From Rubrivivax sp. (GTDB lineage Bacteria > Pseudomonadota > Gammaproteobacteria > Burkholderiales > Burkholderiaceae_C), in assembly GCA_024641965.1 (NCBI GenBank), contig JAHECC010000023.1:1-33590 (forward strand): DNA of 33,590 bases. Reading direction: 5' to 3'. Below are positions 24,689-33,590 of this stretch, in pieces (position 1 is the first letter of the stretch; every line of letters begins with the position of its first letter). The translations under genes were made by a program, and so were the position numbers. The notes below the pieces were generated by a model. It did not search any database. It was not told the DNA's origin and saw only the letters and a program-made list of their open reading frames with translations.

Positions 24689-25099
24689 TCAGGCGGACTT
24701 CTCGATCGGCAGGCTGGCCTCACGCCAGGCGGCGTTGCCGCCGGCCAACGGGTGCACATTGCTGTAGCCCGCCTTGCGCAACTGCGCCGCGGCGCGCGAG
24801 GAACGTGCGCCGGTGGCGCACATCAGCACCAGCGGCAACGCCTTGTTTGTCGGCAGCCCCTTGGCGTTGTCCAGCGCACTGATGGGTACGTTGCGTGCAC
24901 CGGCCGCATGCCCGGCAGCAAACTCGCCCGGTTCGCAAACGTCAATCAGCACGGCCTTCTCGTGATTGATGAGGCGCACGGCCTCGGCGGTGGAAAGCTT
25001 GCCGCCGGGGCCGCCCTTGTTGAGCATCGGCCATAGCAGCATGCCGCCAGAGGTCAGCGCGGCGAAGATAAGGATCCAGTTGTCGACGATGAATTGCAC
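24689..25099 (-). CDS. Membrane-anchored rhodanese-like protein
   Basis: A 136-residue protein with one N-terminal transmembrane segment (residues about 7-27, ILIFAALTSGGMLLWPML) and a single rhodanese domain. The active-site loop CATGARS begins with the catalytic cysteine (VLMCATGARSSRAA), and the CH2A-type motif is DVCEPGEFAAGHAAGARNVP. Such proteins transfer sulfane sulfur or act as sulfur carriers. This YibN-like type is regularly found next to grxC and secB. It is divergent from gpmA. Confidence 0.9.
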   Translation of the reverse strand: MQFIVDNWILIFAALTSGGMLLWPMLNKGGPGGKLSTAEAVRLINHEKAVLIDVCEPGEFAAGHAAGARNVPISALDNAKGLPTNKALPLVLMCATGARSSRAAAQLRKAGYSNVHPLAGGNAAWREASLPIEKSA

Positions 25100-25134
25100 T
25101 TGGGCGAGCCGGTGTCTGCGAGAGGCGGCGGATT

Positions 25135-25142
25135 ATAGAATC
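25135..25142 (+). promoter_or_regulatory. Putative -10 region for gpmA
   Basis: TATAGAAT contains overlapping -10-like hexamers (TATAGA, TAGAAT) 39 bp upstream of the gpmA ATG, in the 81-bp divergent gap. No good -35 is seen at 16-18 bp. Confidence 0.35.
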
Positions 25143-25180
25143 GAGCTCCATTCGGACACCATCAACACCCCAAAGCACCC

Positions 25181-25924
25181 ATGTACAAGCTCGTGCTGAT
25201 TCGTCATGGCGAATCGACCTGGAATCTGGAGAACCGCTTCACCGGCTGGACCGACGTGGCCCTGACCGAAACCGGCGTGGCACAGGCTCAGCAGGCGGGC
25301 CGGCTGCTGAGCGAGGCTGGCTTCGAGTTCGATATCGCCTATACCTCGGTGCTCAAGCGCGCCATCTGGACGCTGTGGCACTGCCTGGACCAGATGGACC
25401 GCACCTGGGTGCCGGTGGTCAACGACTGGCGCTTGAACGAGCGCCACTACGGCGCGCTGCAGGGCTTGAACAAGGGCGAAACTGCCAAGAAGTACGGTGA
25501 CGAGCAGGTGCTGATCTGGCGGCGCAGCTACGACACACCGCCACCCGCGCTCGAAGCGGGTGATGCGCGCAGCGAACGCGGCGACCCGCGCTATGCCGCC
25601 TTGCAGCCCGAACAGATTCCGCTCACCGAGTGCCTGAAGGACACGGTGGCGCGCGTCATGCCGTTCTGGAACCAAGTGCTGGCGCCTGCCATCCGCTCGG
25701 GCCAGCGGGTGGTGGTCTCGGCGCACGGCAACTCGATGCGCGCCTTGGTGAAATACCTGGACCAGATCAGCGACGCCGACATCGTCGGCCTGAACATCCC
25801 GAACGGCATACCGCTGGTCTACGAACTGGACGAGCAATTGAAGCCCTTGCGCAGCCAGTACCTGGGCGATGCGAAGGCGGTAGCCGAAGCTGCCGCCGCA
25901 GTGGCGCGGCAAGGACGCGCCTGA
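25181..25924 (+). CDS. gpmA: 2,3-bisphosphoglycerate-dependent phosphoglycerate mutase
   Basis: A 247-residue cofactor-dependent phosphoglycerate mutase of glycolysis and gluconeogenesis, interconverting 3- and 2-phosphoglycerate. The phosphohistidine motif is [18 protein letters not shown] (His at about residue 8-9), the second catalytic His is in [16 protein letters not shown], and the substrate region is [17 protein letters not shown]. Length and start are standard. A bidirectional terminator lies 58 bp downstream. Confidence 0.97.
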   Translation: MYKLVLIRHGESTWNLENRFTGWTDVALTETGVAQAQQAGRLLSEAGFEFDIAYTSVLKRAIWTLWHCLDQMDRTWVPVVNDWRLNERHYGALQGLNKGETAKKYGDEQVLIWRRSYDTPPPALEAGDARSERGDPRYAALQPEQIPLTECLKDTVARVMPFWNQVLAPAIRSGQRVVVSAHGNSMRALVKYLDQISDADIVGLNIPNGIPLVYELDEQLKPLRSQYLGDAKAVAEAAAAVARQGRA

Positions 25925-25982
25925 GCTTCGGGTTCGGCACACGCGTCCCGCGATGACGAAAAGCCGGTCGCAGCAGCCGAAA

Positions 25983-26008
25983 AAAAACCCGGACGAGTCC
26001 GGGTTTTT
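25983..26008. terminator. Bidirectional intrinsic terminator between gpmA and histone-like gene
   Basis: AAAAACCCGGA pairs perfectly with TCCGGGTTTTT around a CGAG loop. With A-runs on one side and T-runs on the other it can end transcription from both converging genes. A few extra A residues precede it. Confidence 0.93.
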
Positions 26009-26056
26009 CAGTCGCTGACCGCCAGGGCGCGCAGGGCGCGACCCGTCGGCTGACGC

Positions 26057-26506
26057 TCAGGGCTTGTTGCCCGTCGGGAACGGCCAGGCCGCAGCCGGGC
26101 TCAGTGCCGTCTTCGCTGCAGGCGCAGCAGCGGCAGGGGCCGCTTTGGGTGCCGCCTTCTTCTTTGCTGCAGCCTTCTTCGCCGCCGGCTTCTTCGCCGC
26201 AGCCTTCTTGGCCACGACCTTCTTGACGGCCTTCTTCGCGACAGCCTTCTTCACGGCGGCCTTCTTGACGGCGGCGCCGATCTTCTTGGCGACGACCTTC
26301 TTCACGACGGCCTTCTTCGCCGCAGCCTTGGCCTTCTTGGCGACGACCTTCTTCACGACGGCCTTCTTCACGGCCTTCTTCACGACGGCCTTCTTCACGG
26401 CCTTCTTCGCGACGGCCTTCTTCACCGCCTTCTTCGCCGCCGCCTTCTTGGCCGGGGCCTTCTTAGCCGGCGCCTTCTTTGCCGGCGCTTTTTTCGCAGT
26501 TGCCAT
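26057..26506 (-). CDS. Histone H1-like Lys/Ala/Pro-rich DNA-binding protein
   Basis: A 149-residue, extremely basic protein built almost only from Ala, Lys, Val and Pro. It begins with APAKK repeats (residues about 7-21) and continues with AAKK, AVKK, VVKK and VAKK repeats to about residue 120. A short non-repetitive tail ends AAAWPFPTGNKP. It resembles eukaryotic histone H1 C-terminal tails and the Bordetella BpH1-type proteins, which bind DNA non-specifically and compact the nucleoid. The ATG at 26506 has GGAG 6 nt upstream. The coding DNA is a near-tandem repeat, so copy number may vary between strains. A hairpin lies in its 5' leader. It converges on gpmA. Confidence 0.9.
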   Translation of the reverse strand: MATAKKAPAKKAPAKKAPAKKAAAKKAVKKAVAKKAVKKAVVKKAVKKAVVKKVVAKKAKAAAKKAVVKKVVAKKIGAAVKKAAVKKAVAKKAVKKVVAKKAAAKKPAAKKAAAKKKAAPKAAPAAAAPAAKTALSPAAAWPFPTGNKP

Positions 26507-26537
26507 AACGATCTCCTTGATCAAGTTGCAAAGAGCA

Positions 26538-26560
26538 CCGCGCTGCTCGATACAGCGCGG
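26538..26560. other. Hairpin in the leader of the histone-like gene
   Basis: CCGCGCTG and CAGCGCGG pair perfectly around a 7-nt loop (CTCGATA), 32 bp upstream of the histone-like start codon and downstream of nrdB on the same strand. It could end nrdB transcripts weakly or affect translation of the histone-like mRNA. Confidence 0.4.
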
Positions 26561-26723
26561 CGATTCATCGCCCGGTGGTCTGCTTGGGCACCATTGCCCG
26601 AGCGGTCGCCCCGGTGCGACGAATGGGGTGCGGGCCGGCGCATCGCTTCTGCTGTCGATGCATCACGGTCCTCGAAAACGAATCTGCTGCACAAGTTGTT
26701 CTTGGAATTTGCCGCAGCCACAT

Positions 26724-27893
26724 TCAATCCCACGAAAGCGCGCCGCCGGTCTGGTACTCGATGACGCGTGTTTCGAAGAAATTCCGTTCCTTCTTCAGAT
26801 CGATCATTTCGCTCATCCACGGGAACGGGTTTTCCTCGTTCGGGTAGAGCGCTTCGAGGCCGATCTGCGTGGCCCGCCGGTTGGCGATGTAGCGCAGATA
26901 GCCCTTGAACATGGAGGCGTTGAGGCCCAACACGCCGCGCGGCATGGTGTCCTCGGCATAGCGGTACTCGAGCTCGACCGCGTGCTCGAACAGCGACTTG
27001 ATCTCGGCCTTGAAAGACGGCGTCCACAACTGCGGATTTTCGAGCTTGATGGTGTTGATCAGGTCGATGCCGAAGTTGCAGTGCATCGACTCATCGCGCA
27101 GGATGTACTGGTACTGCTCGGCCGCGCCGGTCATCTTGTTCTGCCGGCCCAACGACAGGATTTGCGTGAAGCCGACGTAGAAGAACAGCCCTTCCATCAG
27201 GCAGGCGAAGACGATCAGGCTCTTCAGCAGCTTCTGGTCGGCCTCGGGCGTGCCGGTAACGAAGTTGGGGTCCATGATCGCGTTGATGAACGGGATCAGG
27301 AACTCGTCCTTGTCGCGGATCGACTTCACCTCGTTGTAGGCGTTGAAGATCTCGCTTTCGTCCAGGCCCAGCGATTCGACGATGTACTGGTAGGCGTGGG
27401 TGTGGATCGCCTCTTCGAAGGCCTGGCGCAGCAGGAACTGCCGACATTCGGGCGCGGTGATATGCCGGTAGGTGCCGAGCACGATGTTGTTGGCGGCGAG
27501 CGAATCGGCCGTCACGAAGAAGCCGAGGTTGCGCTTGATGATGCGGCGCTCGTCATCGCTCAGACCGTTGGGATCCTTCCATGTCGCGATGTCGCGCGAC
27601 ATGTTGATCTCCTGCGGCATCCAGTGGTTCGAGCAGGTGGCGAGGTACTTTTCCCAGGCCCACTTGTACTTGAAGGGCACCAGCTGATTGACGTCGGTCT
27701 TGCCATTGATGATGCGCTTGTCGGCGGCGACCACACGGTGGTGGACAGGTGACGTGGCAGCAGCGGCAGCGGGGGTGGCGCGTGGCGCCGACGGGGACGG
27801 TGGCACTTGCAGCTCATCACGTTGCAGTGACGGTGCGGCGCCGAGTGTGGCAGTCTTCGACAGGGTGCGAACTTCTTCTTCCCAGACCAGCAT
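26724..27893 (-). CDS. nrdB: Class Ia ribonucleotide reductase small subunit NrdB
   Basis: A 389-residue diiron-tyrosyl radical subunit. Aligning with known NrdB motifs gives iron ligands D130, E161, H164, E234, E268 and H271 (in [21 protein letters not shown] and [10 protein letters not shown]) and radical-bearing tyrosine Y168. All are present, so it should be a normal class Ia subunit. The N-terminal 60 residues contain an Ala/Pro-rich linker. The ATG at 27893 ([13 protein letters not shown]) is the expected start and has GGAC about 9 nt upstream; the open frame extends 18 codons further but through the promoter. It lies 146 bp downstream of nrdA with its own promoter between them. Confidence 0.97.
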   Translation of the reverse strand: MLVWEEEVRTLSKTATLGAAPSLQRDELQVPPSPSAPRATPAAAAATSPVHHRVVAADKRIINGKTDVNQLVPFKYKWAWEKYLATCSNHWMPQEINMSRDIATWKDPNGLSDDERRIIKRNLGFFVTADSLAANNIVLGTYRHITAPECRQFLLRQAFEEAIHTHAYQYIVESLGLDESEIFNAYNEVKSIRDKDEFLIPFINAIMDPNFVTGTPEADQKLLKSLIVFACLMEGLFFYVGFTQILSLGRQNKMTGAAEQYQYILRDESMHCNFGIDLINTIKLENPQLWTPSFKAEIKSLFEHAVELEYRYAEDTMPRGVLGLNASMFKGYLRYIANRRATQIGLEALYPNEENPFPWMSEMIDLKKERNFFETRVIEYQTGGALSWD

Positions 27894-27918
27894 GTGTGTG
27901 TACGTCCTATGGCGCGTG

Positions 27919-27947
27919 ATTATGTGAGTGTTGCGTGTGAACACCAA
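27919..27947 (-). promoter_or_regulatory. Putative sigma-70 promoter of nrdB
   Basis: On the minus strand, TTGGTG (27947-27942) and CATAAT (27924-27919) are separated by 17 bp and lie 26 bp upstream of the nrdB ATG. The spacer overlaps an inverted repeat GTGTT-N7-AACAC (27928-27944) that could be an operator. Confidence 0.55.
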
Positions 27948-27962
27948 GCACTAGTTGACATT

Positions 27963-27981
27963 CGCGCGATGTTGTCGCGCG
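27963..27981. other. Hairpin 2 between nrdA and nrdB
   Basis: CGCGCGA and TCGCGCG pair perfectly around a TGTTG loop, between the larger hairpin and the nrdB promoter. It has no T-tract. It may add to transcript separation between nrdA and nrdB. Confidence 0.45.
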
Positions 27982-27994
27982 CTTTGTTGCCCCC

Positions 27995-28031
27995 GCGCAT
28001 CGCGCGTCGTTGCCGACGATGCGCGATGCGC
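27995..28031. terminator. Long hairpin just downstream of nrdA, terminator-like
   Basis: GCGCATCGCGC and GCGCGATGCGC pair, and inside them GTCG pairs with CGAC around a TTGC loop, with a 3-nt GAT bulge: a 15-bp stem starting 8 bp after the nrdA stop. No T-run follows on the minus strand, so Rho-independent termination is uncertain; transcript stabilisation is the alternative. Confidence 0.5.
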
Positions 28032-28039
28032 GCGTTGTC

Positions 28040-32050
<4,011 letters not shown>

Positions 32051-32138
32051 TTAGGGGCCTGTATATATGGAGAGAGGGACGAAGGCGAAGGCGGACGAGA
32101 CGGCTACTCGAGCGGCGTGTCGGCTCAGCGTGCAACCA

Positions 32139-32154
32139 CGCGCGATGACGCGCG
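32139..32154. other. CGCGCG hairpin in nrdA leader
   Basis: CGCGCG and CGCGCG pair around an ATGA loop about 90 nt upstream of the nrdA start, within the long untranslated leader. A regulatory role is possible but unsupported beyond the fold. Confidence 0.3.
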
Positions 32155-32249
32155 GGCTCCGGGTTCGGACAACCGTGGCGACGCAGCCCACAGCCCCTGA
32201 ACCGGTGTGCCCACAGCCTTGATGAAGGGTGCGGAGCGTATCACAGGGC

Positions 32250-32265
32250 ACACTATATCTGGGGC
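32250..32265 (-). promoter_or_regulatory. NrdR-box-like operator 1, overlapping the nrdA -10
   Basis: ACACTATATCTGGGGC matches the NrdR-box consensus ACACWATATATWGTGT at 12 of 16 positions, with the left half nearly perfect. It covers the TATAGT -10 hexamer (minus strand), the expected place for a repressor site. Confidence 0.6.
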
Positions 32266-32280
32266 CTTGGCCCCATGCAA
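32252..32280 (-). promoter_or_regulatory. Putative sigma-70 promoter of nrdA with palindromic spacer
   Basis: On the minus strand TTGCAT (32280-32275) and TATAGT (32257-32252) are exactly 17 bp apart. The spacer contains the perfect inverted repeat GGGGCCTTGGCCCC (32261-32274). The predicted start of transcription is near 32245, leaving a leader of about 195 nt before nrdA. Confidence 0.6.
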
Positions 32281-32281
32281 T

Positions 32282-32297
32282 GCACTACCGGTAGTGT
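32282..32297 (-). promoter_or_regulatory. NrdR-box-like operator 2, upstream of the nrdA -35
   Basis: GCACTACCGGTAGTGT contains a perfect palindrome (CACTACCGGTAGTG). It matches the NrdR-box consensus at 11 of 16 positions: both outer halves fit, and the central ATAT is replaced by CCGG. Its centre is 32 bp from that of operator 1, about three helical turns, the arrangement known for paired NrdR boxes. Confidence 0.5.
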
Positions 32298-32329
32298 TTT
32301 CCCCTGAACTTGCGAAATCGATGTGCCGC

Positions 32330-32911
32330 TCAGCGCAGGGCGCGTGGCAGGCTCGGCCGCTTGCGCCGCAGCACGCGGCGCAGACCGACCCAATCGAAGC
32401 CCGCGCCGGGATCGAACTTGCGTCCGGGCGCGATGTCTTCATGGCCGACCACTTCCTCGATCGGATAGCGGCGGCTCAGCGCGCGCAGCAGCGTGGCCAC
32501 GCGCACGTACTGCGTCGCCTCGAAACTGTCGCCCTCGAGCCCCTCGATCTCGATGCCGATCGAGTAGTGGTTGCAGTCTTCATGGCCGCGCCAGATCGAT
32601 TGCCCGGCATGCCAGGCCCGATGCTCGCAGGACACGAACTGCAGCAGGCTGCCGTCACGACGCACCAGGAAATGCGCCGACACGCGCAGGCCACGAATGC
32701 GCGCGTAGTACGGATGGGCATCCCAATCCAGCCGATTGCAGAACAGCCGCTCGATGGCGTCGCCGCCGTATTCGCCCGGCGGCAGGCTGATCGAATGCAG
32801 CACCGCCAGCGTGATCGGCAGGCCTTCAGGCCGGACATCGAAATTGGGCGAAGGCAGCGCGCGCGCCGCACGCCACCAGCCGCCATGCCATTCGCTGCTA
32901 GACCGAGTCAC
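32330..32911 (-). CDS. ampD: 1,6-anhydro-N-acetylmuramyl-L-alanine amidase AmpD
   Basis: A 193-residue cytoplasmic zinc amidase that removes the peptide from anhydro-muropeptides during cell-wall recycling and so controls AmpC-type beta-lactamase induction where present. The N-terminal signature is SPNFDVRP. The zinc ligands are the His in LHSISLPPGEYGG and the His and Asp in VGHEDIAPGRKFDPGAGFDW; WHAGQS and NHYSIGIEIEG are also typical. LHSISLPP replaces the commoner HNISLPP but keeps the ligand His. The start is probably the GTG at 32911, which has GGA 5 nt upstream and overlaps the preceding gene by 14 nt; a TTG at 32914 is the alternative. Confidence 0.95.
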   Translation of the reverse strand: MTRSSSEWHGGWWRAARALPSPNFDVRPEGLPITLAVLHSISLPPGEYGGDAIERLFCNRLDWDAHPYYARIRGLRVSAHFLVRRDGSLLQFVSCEHRAWHAGQSIWRGHEDCNHYSIGIEIEGLEGDSFEATQYVRVATLLRALSRRYPIEEVVGHEDIAPGRKFDPGAGFDWVGLRRVLRRKRPSLPRALR

Positions 32912-33590
32912 CAAGTCCGTCGCCCGCGATCACGCCCAGACGCGACATGCGATAGCGCATCTGACGCAGCGTCAAGCCCAGGCTGGCGCCGGCCGCGGTG
33001 CGGTTGTAGCGGTGGCGCTCCAGTGCGCGCCGCAGGATGTCACGCTCGACCTGGTCGAGGTGTGCCTGCAGGTCGTTCGGCAGCGGCGCCGGCTTCGCCG
33101 CTTGCGTGGCGGCTTCGTCCGCAGCAGCCACAGGCGGCGACTCCACGGGCTCGTCGCCAACGATGGCGTCGCCCAACCAGGGGTCATCGACCAGGCCCAG
33201 GTCCTGCGGCTCGATGACTTCACCGCCGGTCAATGCCAGCGCCCGTTGCAGCAGGTTCTCGAGCTCGCGCACGTTGCCGGGGAATGGGTATGCGGCCAGC
33301 GCGCGCAGCGCCGCGTCACTCATCGACGGCACCGGCGTCACGCCTGCCTCGTGTGCGATGCGTTCCAGCAGTGCACTGCAGATCAGCGCCAGGTCGGGCG
33401 CGCGTTCACGCAGCGGCGGCAGGTGAATGCAGATGACATTCAAACGGTAGTACAGGTCCTGGCGAAATCGCCCGCCGTGCACCTCTTCGCCCAGATCGCG
33501 GTGCGTCGCGCTGAGGATGCGCACATTGACCGGCATTTCGCCGACGGCACCGATCGGCCGCACCGCGCGCTCCTGGACGACACGCAGCAG
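32898..33590 (-). CDS. pilR: Sigma-54-dependent response regulator, C-terminal part (PilR-like), partial
   Basis: The frame is open to the window edge, so the receiver domain and the start of the AAA+ domain lie outside. The visible 230 residues begin in the AAA+ ATPase: LLRVVQERAVRPIG, then VRILSATHRDL (sensor I), GRFRQDLYYRLNVICIHLPPLRER and YPFPGNVRELENLLQRA (sensor II). A variable Pro/Ala linker follows, then a Fis-type helix-turn-helix, LERHRYNRTAAGASLGLTLRQMRYRM, at the C-terminus. It activates sigma-54 promoters by ATP hydrolysis. The name PilR (type IV pilus regulator) is based on similarity of this part and on the pilR-ampD order I recall in related genomes; other NtrC-family members cannot be excluded. 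Confidence 0.85.
   Translation of the reverse strand: MLRVVQERAVRPIGAVGEMPVNVRILSATHRDLGEEVHGGRFRQDLYYRLNVICIHLPPLRERAPDLALICSALLERIAHEAGVTPVPSMSDAALRALAAYPFPGNVRELENLLQRALALTGGEVIEPQDLGLVDDPWLGDAIVGDEPVESPPVAAADEAATQAAKPAPLPNDLQAHLDQVERDILRRALERHRYNRTAAGASLGLTLRQMRYRMSRLGVIAGDGLGDSV

Noticed and set aside
26057..26506. The repetitive GCCTTCTTC-type DNA as a CRISPR or satellite repeat
   Set aside because: The repeat is in frame and explained by Lys-Lys-Ala codons of one protein; there are no unique spacers of constant length.
32051..32251. A 66-codon open frame in the nrdA leader as a possible leader peptide
   Set aside because: Its GTG start lies upstream of the predicted transcription start and has no ribosome-binding site or conserved pattern.

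Overview
The window is about 33.6 kb of GC-rich chromosomal DNA, roughly two-thirds G+C by eye. Protein sequences and gene order suggest a betaproteobacterium of the order Burkholderiales, probably close to the Rubrivivax/Leptothrix/Comamonadaceae group. The clues are an aa3-type oxidase cluster with a small assembly protein and DUF2970, DUF2909 and DUF2244 proteins, a lysine/alanine/proline-rich histone H1-like protein, an NtrC-type regulator followed by ampD, and CIRCE in front of rpoH. Nearly all of it is core housekeeping DNA. I see no rRNA, tRNA, CRISPR array, insertion sequence or prophage.

Layout. 1-4127 (minus strand): a DUF3108-like membrane-anchored protein cut by the window edge, an M61 peptidase, the disulfide isomerase DsbC and a UbiH-family FAD monooxygenase. 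4220-10605 (plus): a MOSC protein, the YchF ATPase, a large MASE1/CHASE/PAS hybrid histidine kinase, and rpoH preceded by a near-perfect CIRCE operator and followed by a clear intrinsic terminator. 10654-20345 (almost all minus): a complete cytochrome c oxidase locus, read in the order DUF2244, coxB (fused to cytochrome c), coxA, small assembly protein, ctaG, DUF2970, coxC, SURF1, Sco-like protein, ctaA, ctaB, Sco. One tiny gene (DUF2909) lies on the opposite strand inside it. 20451-25924: a BioC-like methyltransferase, comF, trmL, gpsA, secB, grxC, a membrane rhodanese and gpmA. 25983-33590: a bidirectional terminator, the histone H1-like gene, nrdB, nrdA, ampD and the C-terminal part of a PilR-like regulator.

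The most unusual feature is in nrdA, the class Ia ribonucleotide reductase large subunit. It carries a 378-residue in-frame intein with a complete Hint splicing domain and a two-motif LAGLIDADG homing endonuclease. It sits inside the substrate-specificity loop (loop 2), directly after the conserved Gln. It starts with Cys and ends with His-Asn, but the first residue after it is Gly, so the Cys/Ser/Thr nucleophile used in canonical splicing is missing. The nrdA promoter is also informative: a -35/-10 pair is framed by two NrdR-box-like sites whose centres are 32 bp apart, with a perfect palindrome as the promoter spacer. nrdB has its own recognisable promoter after two hairpins.

How the genes work together: the oxidase locus supplies the three core subunits, copper delivery (CtaG, Sco, Sco-like), haem A synthesis (CtaB, CtaA) and assembly (SURF1 and small membrane proteins). 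DsbC, SecB, the glutaredoxin and the rhodanese serve export and thiol chemistry. nrdA/nrdB make deoxynucleotides. AmpD recycles peptidoglycan. RpoH directs the heat-shock response, apparently under HrcA control.
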